Source: Sporothrix humicola | Lineage: Eukaryota > Ascomycota > Sordariomycetes > Ophiostomatales > Ophiostomataceae | NCBI GenBank assembly: GCA_021396245.1 | Contig: WNYE01000021.1 | Span: 124,001 to 188,000, forward strand | Direction of reading: 5' to 3' | Length of the DNA stretch: 64,000 bases | Part shown: positions 1-12,879 of the stretch, piece by piece | How the letters are laid out: each line of letters opens with the position of its first letter | How positions within the stretch are numbered: position 1 is the stretch's first letter | Program-made: the position numbers and the translations under genes | Notes under the pieces: model-generated | Seen by the model: the letters and a program-made list of their open reading frames with translations, nothing else | Databases searched by the model: none | What the model was told of the DNA's origin: nothing

Positions 1-2048
1 GCAGTCTAGTGCGCACTCTTTGACGATGCGGCAGGTGCGAAAGGATGGACGGGGAGAGAACGGGCAAAATGTGCCAAAATGCTGCAGAAATGTAGAACAA
101 GGCAGGAGTGCTGGTGGTGTGATAGGAGGAAGGCCCAAAGAAGAAGGAAGAAAAAAAAGAGGCAGCGAGAAAGAGCAGAAAGAGCATGAAGAGCATAAAA
201 GGCAATCTGAGGTGTTGAGGGAGTAGCAATGGAAATGCAACCGAGTGTGAGGGAAGGAGGGGCCGGTGCGTCCTGGTGGCTCCTTCTCGCTGTGCCCGGA
301 TTTCTGTTTCTATCTGCCCTTTCTGCCTTCCTGCCTTTTTGCTGAAGAATGGGGAAAGAATGCAAAGGTGAGAGGAGAAATGGGGAGAAATGTTCCAAAT
401 GAAAAGGGAAAGCGTGACGGACCATTGGGCGAGCCGCTGGGGTTCTGGCCCAGGCCCATCACGGCTCTAGCCAAGCCTAAATGCCCACTGGGCTGGGCCA
501 ATTAGGCTGTCCGCTTTGACTCCTGAGACCTCTCTCCTGAAAGTCACCAGGCTCTTTTCTGCCCTTTTCTGCGCCCTTCTTGCTTTTTCCTGTTCTTTGG
601 CTGGCCGATCGTCATGAGAGACAAAGCTGGGGTCTAGATCCCCTGCAAAATTGGGCTGCCATGCGGACTTTGTTCTGCCTGGAGGAATGGAGGAATGCCA
701 TGAAATGCCATATTATCTCTCATTGTGCCTCTTCTCCTTTTCTCGCCTTGGTCTTTCCTTTGTTGTGGAAGGCACAAGCTGTCGGCCGCTGTTGCCGCCA
801 CTACGACCGCTAAAGCTGTCAGCCAACAGCACTCGTAGACGCCGTTCTTTCACACCATGTGTTTGACGCTGAATTGCCTCTTTGGGCAGGGACATTGACA
901 GGACAAAGGACGGAAAGTGCCTCATCTGAAAGGAGTGCCTCTTAGACCAGCCAAACGTAAAGCCGCATTTTCAGAGTCGCCGACAGACGACATCTCATCG
1001 CTATCCCCGTACGGAGTCATCGATTCAGGTCGTGTACGAAGTAATGTCACAACATGTCGCCATTGAGGGTCGCGGCCGGAAGATCTGACGCGTTTCTTCC
1101 AACGACCCCTTTTGGTCCCTCAAAATCGTTTTGTGTTTCTTCTTTCCAGCCTCCTCTTTTTCTCTCTATCTCTTTTCATTTTATTGTAAGACTGCACAAG
1201 CAATCCTTTTCCTTTGGTTGGGCTCCTATGGAAACAAAAACAGTGCCATGTTTGTGTCGTTGTCTGTTGTCCTATATCGTTTGCGGGCTGACGACATATA
1301 GCACAGGGCTGGTTGTTAGCTATTTGTTAGCGAGGGCTGGCTGAATGAGAAAACACAAAGCGAATTGACTTGATTGCAGTCCTCGCATTGGTTGCCTCTT
1401 GGCTGTTATATATAGCATATTGCTGTAAAAAGCACGGTGTATTGCTCCGTACAGTTCGGAATATGGCATGCAAGGGAATTAAATGAAACAGCCAAACCAG
1501 CCAAATCAAAACTTTTGCATGCAGATATTGGCCGTAAATAAAACAAAACAAAAGGCAAGGGACTGGCCACGACAGAAAGAGGCCCAAGACACGCACTGGC
1601 TGAAATACGGATCACTCTGGAGAGAGACAAAACGACAAAGAGGACGGGATAGGGCTGGACGCACGTCTGCATGTCTTGGGCGACAGACAGGTCACGGACT
1701 CTTCTGTGCTCTTTTTTCTGTGTTTTTTTGGCCTGCTAAAAGGCGTCTGACACTGCAGCTTGTGACAGGTCTGGGACAACAGCTGCAGTGTTGCTCGTAC
1801 AAGGGAAGAAACGAGTAATATATGCAGTGGCATGGTGCACAAAATATTCGGAAAGCAAAATTGAAGAGCTGACGAAATACTAGAATGTTATGCATAATTT
1901 CACATGTCAGCTCGTCTAGCTCACGGTGGACATTGAGTGGTATTTTTCTTGTCAATTATTTGTTGATATTCTGTGCCGGCACAGAATAAGTAAGTAAAGA
2001 AACCATCGTAGATCCGACGCAATTCCACACAACCACACCGACTCCTCG
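1..2048. other. intergenic region downstream of the helicase gene
   Basis: No gene is supported here. The open frames on both strands are short, low in complexity and lack recognisable domains or splice-supported extensions. The stretch carries one TACGGAGTA-type motif (1009-1017), a related copy in the other orientation (1444-1452), and a perfect palindrome at 1967-1988. The last part is probably the 3' untranslated region of the minus-strand helicase gene ending at 2049. Confidence 0.6.
1967..1988. repeat. 22-bp perfect palindrome
   Basis: The half-site tattctgtgcc is followed immediately by its exact reverse complement, with no spacer. It lies about 60 bp beyond the stop codon of the helicase gene, so it is probably in that gene's 3' UTR or at its end. 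It could form a hairpin in RNA or be a dimeric protein site in DNA. No function is known to me. Confidence 0.85.
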
Positions 2049-5000
2049 TTATGCCCAAATCTTGTGGAACTTTTCGTCAAACTGGCTGCTCAGCTTTTTA
2101 AAAGCAGAAAGAACCATCCTCAGGCCCTGTTCAGATGGCATTGAGGATGCAGATGGCCCAGTATTGGAGGCGAAGACCGACGGAGGTTTGACAGGCGGGT
2201 TCTCACTGTCTTTCTCGCCGCCCTCGTCTTCATCCTCGCTTTCGCTATCATCCCAAGAGTCGACTACCTTGGCCTTCTTTGCCTTCTTTGGAACGGCTGT
2301 TGCTTGTGCAGCCGAAGATTGTCCAGCTCTGGCATCCCCCCTCTGAGCAGAAAATATTGTCGTGTCTGGTGCACCCTCATAATGATCCTCCTCCTCCTCC
2401 TCCTCGTCCGATAGAGACAGGTCATTCATCAAGTCGTCGACTGCCGTAGAAGACGGGTCAATGAAGTTGGCCAGACTCGCCGCGATTGTTTTCAGGGCAA
2501 GGGTGAAGTCTTGCAAAAGGTACCAGACATCGCCGTCCTTGATCCCGTTTGCCTTGACCAGAGCGTTCAGATCGCCGTTCCGGAAGAAGTCGTAGATGTA
2601 AGCATTCAGCGGCATACCATCCGTGTCAGTTGGATAGATCGCCATGTAGGGGACGGACGACTCGTCGAGGAACACGCCGGCGCGTACGGTCGAGCACAGC
2701 TCCTGGACAGTTGCAAAATCGTCGGTGAAGCCAGACAGCGCGGCAAACGGCGAGCGCAGCTCTACGGGATGCACCTCCTCAGCATCGCCCTCTCCACTGT
2801 AGGTATATGGCCGATAGTCGGCAGGCGTGTCTGGAGCAATCTTTTGATGCGTGAATGGGAGCGTGTCGTCCGGCTTGTCAGACAGGTGCTGCCGGACATA
2901 TGTCTGCACATATGTGCGGAAGATGGACAATGTGCTCTGATTGTGTCCCCGAAGAATCGTTTCTGCCTCGTCTGGTAGCTGGGGCAGCAGCACCACCGAG
3001 GAAGACGGCTTCACTGTGTGCTCCAACCAGGTCTGGTCGTTGTACCGCCTGCATGGCATCCTGTTAAAGAGGTGTGCCATGACCAGAACAAGAGTGCTCA
3101 AAACCCCGGGTTCGTCCTTATGCAAGCTGGAACAGAGCTTGTGGAAGTATCCAGCTTCTAGCAGAGCGTGAAAAGCAAAGATGGAGTTCTCTGTGTAATG
3201 GAGGTGGGTCACGAGGCCCGAGAAGTTGATTGGGGCACCATTCACAGACAGAAGGTGGTGCCGTCTCAGATATTCAATGGAGAAGCGTAGATGGTGCTTG
3301 ATAGCCTCCTTGCCCTCGGGCCCACCGAGATAGATACGTGTCTGCGAGAAAAGGGACTTGAGGCATTGCCGAGCGTATTTGCAGCGGTCTGTCAGGTGAA
3401 GGAGCGTAGAGATGCGTAGCACCAGCGAAGTCGAGATTGGGAAATGGCCACGGAGGTCAGAGAGTCGCAGAGCCATGATCTCCTTTGTACGCTGAGGCGT
3501 GATATCGTAAAAGACGACGTTGCCGAGAATATCGAAACCGCGACGGCCTGCACGACCAGCACCTTGTCGGAAGTTGAGGGCGGTGAGGAACGTCGAGTCA
3601 GTGGAGAACACGACCGTCTTGCAAGGCATGTTGATACCGAGAGCGAGTGTACCAGTGGCAACCACAGCGGCGAGGAAGCCCTTGCGAAACAGTATTTCAA
3701 CTCTACCGTCTGATTAGCTGATTCTCATATATTGGAATGCAAAGAAAAAAAGAGAAAGAAAAACGACACATCTGTGCCCAATAAACACTCACGTTTGAAG
3801 ATATGCGCGGTTCATGCCGGAATGATGAACCGCAACGCCACGGCGTAGACCCTCGAACAAGTAGTCCTCCAGCTTGAGATACTTTATCTTTTCAATGTAC
3901 TCCTCCAGCTCCGTTTTCGAGACCTTTTTGGCAAGACTGAATCTATCCAACGGGGCGTCGGGATCGAAATGGTCAAACTCGTGAGCGTCTTGGCTGGCAG
4001 TTTCACGGAGAGAATCAAGCTTGGACGAGGGACCATCGCCATCATCGTCATCACCTCGTCTCCCACCTCTGGCCTTCTTGGAGGGTTTGGCTGCTTTCTT
4101 CCTCGCGGCCTCGGCGCCCTTTTTGTACTTTTCGAAAGCAGCCATTGTTTTCGCCCAGACTGGGCTTGTGTCTTTCCATTGCTTCTCGAAAGCACCCAGC
4201 TGCTCAACAATCTCCTTCACCGACTGGTTGCAGCCGCCTCGGTCGTACAGGAAAACCAGGGCCGGCAGCGCATCGCGTTTTTGCAAGTCGACAAGCAATT
4301 GTAGTGTCCGCTTTGTACCATACCGTTCGTCCTGAAGGGCGTTGCCATTGCCAAGGACGGGCGATAGCTCCGCTTGCACCTTGAGAAACGGCGAATCATG
4401 GTACCGCAGCCACTGCAACAGCACCTGCCTTAGGGCCGCCTCCCACTTTACTGTTGTAGCCTTGACAATGTCTGGCTCCTGAAAGAATACACTGGGATCC
4501 AATGCCGGATCCAGGGGGTATGCTTCGGACTGGTGCTTGTTCATGCTTTCCCAAAGCGTCAAGCAGTCACGAGACTCGAAGCTGATATCGTCCAGCGTAT
4601 CTCTGCTTCTGTCCATGAGAGTTGCCACCGGGTGAATCGCATCGAACGGGCAATCCAAATTGTAACCGTCTGGACCTAAACCGGGAGTCGGCCAACGCTG
4701 AGTAGGAGAGAACCCGCCAAACTTGAACTCGGCCTGGGGTGTCCAATAGTAGCAGCGGAGGTCGGAGTACCGAGCCGAGTGAACAATCATCCGGAGCTTT
4801 CGGCCTTTGTCCTCCTCGCAACCTTCTAACCAATGCTTGAGCTCGTCTAGGTTTCCGACCGTTGCAGAGAGGGCGATGATGGGGCACGGAGCCATGAGAA
4901 GTAGCTGTTCCCAGACCACACCCTCCTCCGACTGACCGATGCTGTGCACCTCATCGAAAATGATCCATTTGAGGCGCGACGTCCACGGATTATTGCCGCT

Positions 5001-7850
5001 GTCGCCGCTGTTGGACGGCGAAAGTAGCAGATTTTGAAGCATCTGTGGCACTGTAACCAGGACCTGGCACTTTACCGAGTTGTTGACACGATAGTCCCGT
5101 GTGTTGATCGCCCAGACCGACTTCGCCCCCATCATTTGAGGATACGACTTGTTGAAGCGTGCCTGGACATCTGCAGCAACCTGGTTGCAGAGAGCCTTTG
5201 TTGGGGCAACGTAAACCAGCACGCCGTCATCGCTTTCCTTGAGAACTTGCTTCATGGCATAGAAGGAAATGAATGTCTTGCCTGCAGATGTCGGCGCAAC
5301 AACTACTAAACTATCGCGTCGGTCGATTGTATCCAGCACTTCTCGCTGCCATGCGTCTGGCTCGAAGTTGCTGACACGCGGGTCTGCCTGCGAGTCAAAC
5401 CCTTTCTCCATGTACGGGCCACAGCTCTCTAACTGGAAGTTTGTAGAGCTCACGGTTGTAGGTGACTTTGGCCGTTTGAGGCCTTTTAACAACGCTGTGA
5501 CAGAGGCTCCCGAAAGGAATGGCTGATCCGCTTGCACGTTGATTTTAGGGGAAGATGCTGAGGATGCCGCTGAGAAGCTGATATCAAAGGACATTCTGGT
5601 GGACACGATCGTTGCACTCTCAGACAGCTTGGCCGTCAGAGGCAGCTTCCGCAAATCTTGGAGGTGCCTCCAGACCAGTGCCTTGAGCTCTGAATTTGTT
5701 AATATATATGTCAAGTAATAAACAAAGCCAATGAATATCTTATTTAACAATCTTACCAATTTCTTCGGCGTCAGAATCAACTTTGGACAGCTGTTCGCCA
5801 AGGATGCAGCATGCAAGTAGGTGAGCATCAGGGCCGACAACTTGTGTCGCAGAAGGAGGCAGTCTTGTTATGTAGTCCGATATGAGCCTGTACCGTTTGA
5901 GAAGACCGTCCTCTTTCTGAAGTCTGACAAATTTGGACCGCCAATCTGCCACAACTTTGGCCCGCTCAGCGTGTTGCGCCTGCTTTTCTTGTTGCTGGAT
6001 GATCTCGGTCCGTTTGGATACATTCTTGCTGAACTGTTGCTTGTACTGGGCAAGCTGGGCTGCCGTTTTGCCTCTCGAAGAATTGGAACTACCACCGGGC
6101 TCAACAGGTTTGGCTGTGACAATTGTTTCCGGTTCAAGAACCTTACCAATGGCATTTGTCAGACTGGCGGCGTAGGCCACCATTCGTGCTCTGCGTTCCT
6201 GGTCCCTTCTCATCGCTTTCTTCTCGGCCCAGGCGCCTTGGGTCACGGATTGTCCAGGTTTGGTAGACACCTTTCTGGTGCTATGCCAATGAGAGTCCTC
6301 CTTGAATGGCCGCGACCCGAATGTAGAGGTCGGCTCGTTGTCGTGTCTGTTCTCACCATGAGACGCAGTGTCAACAGCGACGTCTTTCAAAAGAGACTCA
6401 AAGTCAGGCTGAGAAAATGGTAAAAGCGAGCCACCATCATGGCCACCATCATGAGTGGTAGTGATCTGAGTGGGAGTGGTAGTCGCCAAAGGGATTTGGG
6501 TATTGGGAGCCAAAGCACTCGACAGTACAACGCCACTGACTTCGGACAACAGGCCATGTAGATTCCTAAAAGAGACAAAGCATTCGCTTGGGAGATGGAT
6601 GTCTGGCAAGGTCTGCATGGCATTTGCCCAGATGCGTCCATCCACGAGGTCGTAGATATCCCATGTCTCAGTATTGTTGAACGAACTCGTTTTACCAAAG
6701 GTCAAAATGGCAGTAGCCGCATCGCAGAAACGAGCCATGAAATAGCGGTTAGAAGTGGCATCCTCTTGAGTCAAGTCTCGACCTTTTCCCGCAGGGCGGG
6801 TAGCCAAGGGGCAGTGCTTTATGATTGCGAGGTGGGCCAAAAAAGCTACAGCTCTCTGTTGAGTCTCCATGCTTTCATCTTGCTTGAGAATTAATGCAAG
6901 GGAGACAATCGATGTGGCTTCACGAAGACTGGGGAAGCCAGAGTGAATCTTCTTTGCAGCTTCTTCATAAAGAGCCTGGGCCTGATTGATGAGCATTGGG
7001 TCGGCGTCCAGCTTTGTCTTCAAAATCGGAACAGGCTTCCAGAAGGCTGGGTCAAACGGAATGCCGGGAGTTGCAGAGTATAGAGTTGCACGAGCCTTAA
7101 AATCAATAAATATTAGCACCAGCATATGGATTGCGTTCTACGGTCATGAATTCACCTCGGAACTCTTGAACTCGACGTCATCTACCAGCGCCACGGTGTA
7201 TCCGATAGTCGCCAGTCTGTAAATGACAGACTCGAAAGTCATGCGTCCTCCGAAAACATGCTGCTCCGCAAACGTCGAGCCATCCGATATAAAGAAAAGG
7301 CGTACAGGACGCTGCTTTCTGTACGATTCGAATTCCTGGCTGTCCATGGAGGAGAATCGGAAGCAGATGTCCATTGGAGGTTTTGCTTTCAGGCAATAAT
7401 GCTCCAGATGGCGCATGAGAACGGCTCGGGCGAGCCGCCGCTTCTGAAGGTTGGTGGCCCAGATTCGCATTTTTTCAGGATCGATTTCATTGTTCGTGAT
7501 GTTGGGTCTCGGGAGAAGAAGGCTCTCATGATCGTCAAACCAGAGGATGTTGAAATTGCAACGGCGGCTTTGAAGCTTGTTGAGGAAAGACTCCACAGCG
7601 TGGACAAGATGGAGAAGCTGGAAGCCATCTGCGTGTGGAGCGGTCAACATAAGGAGATATCACAAAAATAAACTCTGCATATATGAAACTTACCATCGAA
7701 ATCGACCTTTGCCTTTTCGAGACAATAGACCAGCATCGACTCGCCGTGGATGACGCACAGCTCGCGCCCAGTAAAATCGCCCAGGACATCTTGACGACGA
7801 GGTTGGACGGCCTGCCGCCACTTCAGATAGGATCGGAGGGCCTCCTCCAT
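2049..7850 (-). CDS. DDX60-like Ski2-family DExH RNA helicase, five exons
   Basis: Large superfamily 2 helicase of about 1839 residues. In the order of transcription the exons are 7850-7694, 7628-7156, 7095-5757, 5689-3793 and 3702-2049; all four joins keep frame. Walker A APTSAGKT lies near residue 788, DEVH near 902-905, then SATVGN, and QGAGRAGRRG (motif VI) near 1340. The segment VEILFRKGFL before ATGTLALGINMP is typical of the DDX60/Ski2-like group and fixes the last acceptor. The N-terminal region before the helicase core is that of the DDX60 type, and the C-terminus is acidic. Animal DDX60 is an antiviral RNA-sensing cofactor; the role of fungal members is unclear and an RNA-surveillance role is inference. 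The start at 7850 is chosen because the in-frame upstream stretch, with another ATG at 8015, looks like translated leader. Confidence 0.9.
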
Positions 7851-9481
7851 CGGGCGAGTGACTGTATTGGTGCTTGATTCTTTAATGTTTATCTTTGTGG
7901 ACGTGAGAAGTATTTCTGGATATATGGGTGGTGAAAGGGGGAGAAACTGCCGATGAGAAGAAAGAGAAGCGCTGCCCCCTTTTATGATTTCTGGCAACTG
8001 TGGGCTTTTAGCCATATTCGAGCAGTGTTTGTATTCACTACGTTTGCATCTGAATCATTTTCAGCCCAAAGGGTTTGCATATCGGATGCTGTCGTTTGTG
8101 GCCTGAAGAGCCTCACTTTGTTGGTGAAACTCTGCCTGACGGATGGGCACCCATCCTTCGATGCAGTGGACTGCTACCCTGAGTTGCATGGCCATTGTAA
8201 ACACCCGTTTGGCCAGTTTCTGGTTGTTCTTGCATGAAAACACATTGGATTGGTGAGGCCAACCTCCTTTTCGGGTGGGATGACAAGTATTTCTGCACAA
8301 TCGGAAGAATGTTGGTGTGTGTGTGTGTGTGTGTGTGTTGTCTTTGTGCCGCGTTTGATTGAGGCTGTCTGCCAGTCTGTTGTGGTTTTGTGCTCTTCTA
8401 TGCATGATGCTGCGATTGGCACTACATTTGTTTAGATTGAGTATGCCGGAGGCTCTTTCCCCGTGTAAGTCAATAGTGGTAGGATCACGTGTACATGTCT
8501 GTGGATTGCACTTTCCTCGGCGCCCTGTAGCCGATTGTGGGATGAATGAAAAAATGGAAGGAACAACTGTGCACTTGTTGGCCCCATCATGTATTGCGAT
8601 GCAATTTCTCCTGTGACTTTTATGATAGAACAAGAACAAGAGCAAAGTGGTCGGGTCGGTTGGCTGCCGACGACGCTTGCCGGCGTGCCTCTCTAACAAA
8701 CTTACAGCATATCGGGTGCGCGACAAAGCAGAGCGGCAGGAACGGTCGGGTAGTGAGAGCACTAATTCAACGCCATTTTCTCCGCGGTCGCACCTTCCCA
8801 CACGTGGACCCTGGGCAGAATCCAGAAACCAGTTTCTGGCCATTCATTTTGACCACTGACAGGCAGGGACGATGGGCGACTCTAGCCGTGAAAGCCCGAG
8901 TTCCAACTGGCTCACATGGCTCCTACTTCCCCGTACTCCGACCGATTTCCCCAATAATGCGTCGCACCTACCCCATTTACGCATACATTTTAGCGGAGGA
9001 AGGAAGCGACCCACGTCAAGGGAGCCCCCTTCACCTTTCCTCCAAACACACCTGGGCGCTCCCACTTCCCGGCGAACACTCCTCCGCCAGAACGACTTGA
9101 CGAGATTCCGACGGAAAATACTGGGGATTCATGCTCGCATACTCATAGCGCGAGCGCACAGCTGACCATTCGGGGTTTTGTTTGCCGGGACTAGTCCGAA
9201 GATTTGTTGAGTTTCGCTGCTATTGCACTGCAGAAACGGCAGCGCGCAACCCGCCAGCGTCTTTTTTGTGTTCTTGTGCGACATTTGGCAGTTTCTCGTG
9301 AGATTTCCACTCTTCACCGACGGCCTCAACCTTGACTATCTTCTTTCACCGTTCGACATTGTGTGCTTCGATCGAAAGCGACCTGCACCTACTCACGATC
9401 GGCCTCCCGACACTTTTCCGTCCGACCGTTTATGCGTTCACCCGATAATACTCTCGCATCGTCACCGGCTGGCGCAAAGCC
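7851..9481. promoter_or_regulatory. divergent intergenic region between helicase and MCT1 genes
   Basis: This 1.6-kb stretch separates the helicase (minus) from the transacylase gene (plus) and must contain both promoters. Open frames of 180-260 codons exist on both strands but are low in complexity, mutually overlapping and without known domains, so I do not call them. A (GT)12 tract lies at 8315-8338. Confidence 0.6.
8315..8338. repeat. (GT)12 microsatellite
   Basis: Twelve uninterrupted GT dinucleotides lie in the divergent intergenic region, about 0.5 kb upstream of the helicase start. Such tracts can vary in length between strains and can form Z-DNA; no function is inferred here. Confidence 0.95.
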
Positions 9482-10947
9482 ATGACACGACTTCCGCGGG
9501 GTGTGGCGCTGCCCCTCCTCGTCTCCCCTTCCCCCTCCTCCGCATCGTCTTCCTCTTCTTCCCTCCCCCGCTCAATTATCAACCTATCCCGGCCGGGGCA
9601 ACTCTCCACCCCCTTCTCAACATCCTCCGGCCACACCACTCGACGCTCCTTGGCATCGAAGCAAGTATGCTCCGGGCGGCCGAGCTCAGCGCCGGCCCAG
9701 CGCCATGATGCGCTGCGGCAGCACCGGTGGGCATCATCTACACCAAAGACCCGGCCAAAAACGGCCATCTTCTTCCCTGGTAGGTTACTCTGACGCAAGG
9801 TACGGGAGAGAAACGTGGTTACTGACAAGGTACAGGCCAAGGTGTACAGAAGGTGGGCATGCTGAGCCCATGGCTCGAGGCCTTCCCCATTACCGCGCGC
9901 GACACAATACAAGAAATCGACCACTACATGGGCTACAAACTATCGGATATTATCCAGGAGGGGCCCGGCAAAGTGCTGACGGCGACACCCAACGCACAGC
10001 CGGCGATCATGGCGACATCGATTCTGATTTTGCGTATTTTGGAGCGCGAGTTTGATTTCCGCGTGGCCGAGCGGATTGACGTCACACTGGGCCACTCGCT
10101 TGGCGAGTTTGCGGCACTTGTGGCCGGCGGCTACCTGCAGTTCGAGGACAGTCTGTACTTGGTGCGGAAACGCGCCGAGGCCATGGCGAGCGCGACCCAG
10201 AAAGCGCGCGACGAGCACGGCGGCGACTATGGCATGGTGGCAGTGGTGACGGAGCCCGAGTACATGGAGCCGCTGGTGGCGGCGGTGTACAAGTTCCTGG
10301 GGTACAGCGCGACGGGCGAGCGGTTGGAAGGCTCCACGTCAAAATCGGCACAGTCACAAACACCACCGCCGAGCGAACAGGTCCTCATTGCCAACATCAA
10401 CAGCAAGAACCAGATCGTGCTGAGCGGCAACATTGAGAAGATCAACTCGCTAATGGCACAAGTCCGACTATTCCTGGGCCACGACCCACGGGCTGTGCGG
10501 CTCAACAGCGACAGCCCCTTTCACAGCCCGATCATGCGGCCAGCCGTGGCCGAAATTCAACGGTTGCTGTCGGGCAACAGCCGAGTAGCCGGCCGCGAAG
10601 GCGAGGATATTGTGTCGTTCCCGGGCCAGCTGCCTTGCATCAGCAACGTGACAGCGCGGCCGTTTGGCAGCCGAGACGAGCTCAAGGAGCTGCTGGCGCG
10701 GCAGTGCGAGGAGACGGTGCGGTGGTGGGACAGCATCCGGTACCTGGACCAGGAAGAGGGTGTGCGACGCTGGGTCGGCATTGGCCCCGGCAAGGTTGGC
10801 CGCAATCTGGTTGGCAAGGAGGTCGGCATGCGCGGCAAGGATCTGGTCAAAGGTGGCGGCGTGTGGGCCATCACCGACCCGACCGAGATTGAGGAGGTGC
10901 TGAAGGGTCTCGAGGAGACGGAGTCATTCGTGGATGACGACTATTAG
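9482..10947 (+). CDS. MCT1: mitochondrial malonyl-CoA:ACP transacylase
   Basis: Transfers malonyl groups from CoA to mitochondrial acyl carrier protein in type II fatty acid synthesis, the pathway that supplies the lipoic acid precursor. Exons 9482-9779 and 9836-10947 give 469 residues. The 56-nt intron splits the substrate-loop motif, which after splicing reads FFPGQGVQKVGM. The catalytic nucleophile motif GHSLGEFAAL places Ser at about residue 187. Near the C-terminus, GIGPGKVGRNLVGKEVG matches the end of the acyltransferase fold. The first roughly 70 residues are rich in Ser, Arg and Pro with almost no acidic residues, as expected for a mitochondrial presequence. The short linker of TPPPSEQ type inside the ferredoxin-like subdomain is a variable insertion. 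Confidence 0.93.
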
Positions 10948-11537
10948 GGACGGGAGAGGGAGGCTACGGAACGAACGTGGGATGAATATCAGACGGGATT
11001 AGGTGGATTATTTGCAGAAACAGACTGCAGACTGGGGAAGGCAGACAAGTGTTGGCCCTTTTCTCGGATTATTACGAACTACGTTTCTTTCTTCTTTAGA
11101 CGCAGGCGTGCGTTTGTTTTATGTATACCTAGGAAGACAAGATAGACACATGAGTTATTGTTTTATGAATCCAAAGTTCAAAGATACTTTTGAGATGCGT
11201 GTCATTGAATGCTTGTGATCCCCTAAAGACCCTGTATTTAGTGCGTCTATGGCGCTATTTTTAGTGGTCGGCTTGCAGTGCGAAGTGAGTCCGACAGCCT
11301 TGTGCTTATCTTATCGCTCCTGCCTTACAATAAACTTCCCTCAGTAATGCCTTCACAGCCAAGTCTGCCGCTTCTCTGTTTCCTCTCGGCTCTTCTCCAG
11401 GGACACCACCACGTCCTCCACGATCCAGCACGCCCCGTACCGGGAACTCTCCCGTTTCTTTTGTTTCTTCGATCTCGCTTTTACCTCTTCCGGCAATCTT
11501 CCATCCCACACAGCCTTGGGCTGCCAAATCGCCCACC
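10948..11537. other. intergenic: MCT1 3' region and NOSIP-type gene promoter
   Basis: No gene is seen. The second half is pyrimidine-rich and leads into the start codon of the next plus-strand gene, consistent with a promoter and leader. Confidence 0.6.
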
Positions 11538-12879
11538 ATGTCGCACAGTAAGTTTCTCGACAATTTTGTTTTCTTTCTTTCGAGCTGTAGCTCTTCTCAC
11601 ATTGTCACATTGTGTTCACCTCTAACCCGATACAGGCAAACGAAACACCAGTCGTGCCGTCTTTACCTCATACGAACGATCCCTCGCCAAAGCAGCCTGG
11701 ACGGTCTCGTCGGCCCGTCTCACACGCGACTCTTTCCTCCCCTTTGCCTCGTGCTCGCTATGCCTCGAGCTCGCCGGAGACCCCGTCGCATGCCCCTCGG
11801 GCGACATATTCTGCCGAGAATGTGCGTTGAACAACATTTTATCACAAAAGAAGGAGATGCGGCGGCTTGAAAAGGCGCGGGAGCAGGAAGAGCGGGAACG
11901 CGCTGAGCGCCAAGCACGCGACGACGCCGAAGACCAAGCGAGAGCAGTCAAGGAGTTTGAGCTGGTGCAAACCGGTTTGGAGGCCAAGATTGGGCAGAAT
12001 GGAAAGGGAAAGAATGGCCCCAGCACAAAAGAGACGCCGCCGACAATAGCAGAGAAGCAAACGCAAACACCCACACAACCGTCGACGTCAACACCAAAAC
12101 TGCTCGAAGCAGGGCCTTCGACGAATGGCAATGGGAACGGCGGCGATAATGACGATGCACAACAAACGAAGAAGCGCAAGTTTGCGCTCGACGAAGACGA
12201 GCTACAGCGGATTGCCGAGGAGGACCGGTCCAGGGCGCGGCGGGCCATCGAGGCAGAGCGTGCAGCTGTTAAAGATGCTCGCAGTTTGCCTTCTTTCTGG
12301 ACACCTTCCGAGACGCCATCTACAAGCAAACAGAAGGAAGAGGCAGACAAGAAGAACGGCGACGCAACAAAAGCAGAGTCAAAGGGCAGCAGCAGCACAG
12401 ACAGCACGCCATTGTGTCCGGCAGGCCACGACAAGCACACATTCTCTCTGCACACCCTCGTCTCGATCCGGTTTGAACGCGATGCCAACGACAAGCCCAT
12501 CTGCCCGGCGTGCAACAAGATGCTGACCAACGCGTCCAAGGCCGTGCTGGCCAAGCCGTGCGGCCACGTGCTGTGCCGCAGCTGTGTGCACAAATTTGTC
12601 AAGCCGCCGGGCGCCAACGGGTCGGCTGTTTTGTTCGACCCGCATGCACCGCCAGGGACGACGGGCAGTGTGCGTTGCTATGTTTGTGAGGCTGATCTTG
12701 AGGAGAGGCCAGACGACAAGGAGAGCAGCAAAAAGGTCAAGAAGGATAAGAAACACAAGAAGGAGAAGAAAAAGGAGCGCGTCAAGCCGGGCCTTGTTGA
12801 TCTACGGAGTGAAGGCACAGGCTTTTCGGCCGGTGGCGCCAGCGAGGTGAAGAAGAACGGTGTTGCTTTCCAGTGCTAG
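11538..12879 (+). CDS. NOSIP-type RING/U-box E3 ligase homologue
   Basis: Exons 11538-11547 and 11636-12879 give 417 residues. The first coding exon is only 10 nt (Met-Ser-His plus one base); GTAAGT follows it and the join restores MSHSKRNTSR, the family N-terminus. Residues about 45-75 carry CSLC, CPSGDIFCREC and then ILSQKKE, the first zinc/U-box-like half of NOSIP. An acidic and basic coiled segment follows, then LPSFWTPSETPS, a hallmark of the family. The second half has CPACNKMLTN and KPCGHVLCRSCVHKF, a RING-like site. The tail is Lys-rich and ends with GTGFSAGG. Human NOSIP is an E3 ubiquitin ligase also found with spliceosomes. Length exceeds the human protein (about 300 residues) through disordered insertions. 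The nuclear role is inferred from the family. Confidence 0.9.

Noticed and set aside
8061..9100. Open frames of 184-260 codons on both strands between the helicase and MCT1 genes
   Set aside because: They overlap on opposite strands, are low in complexity, contain read-through of a GT microsatellite, and show no domains.
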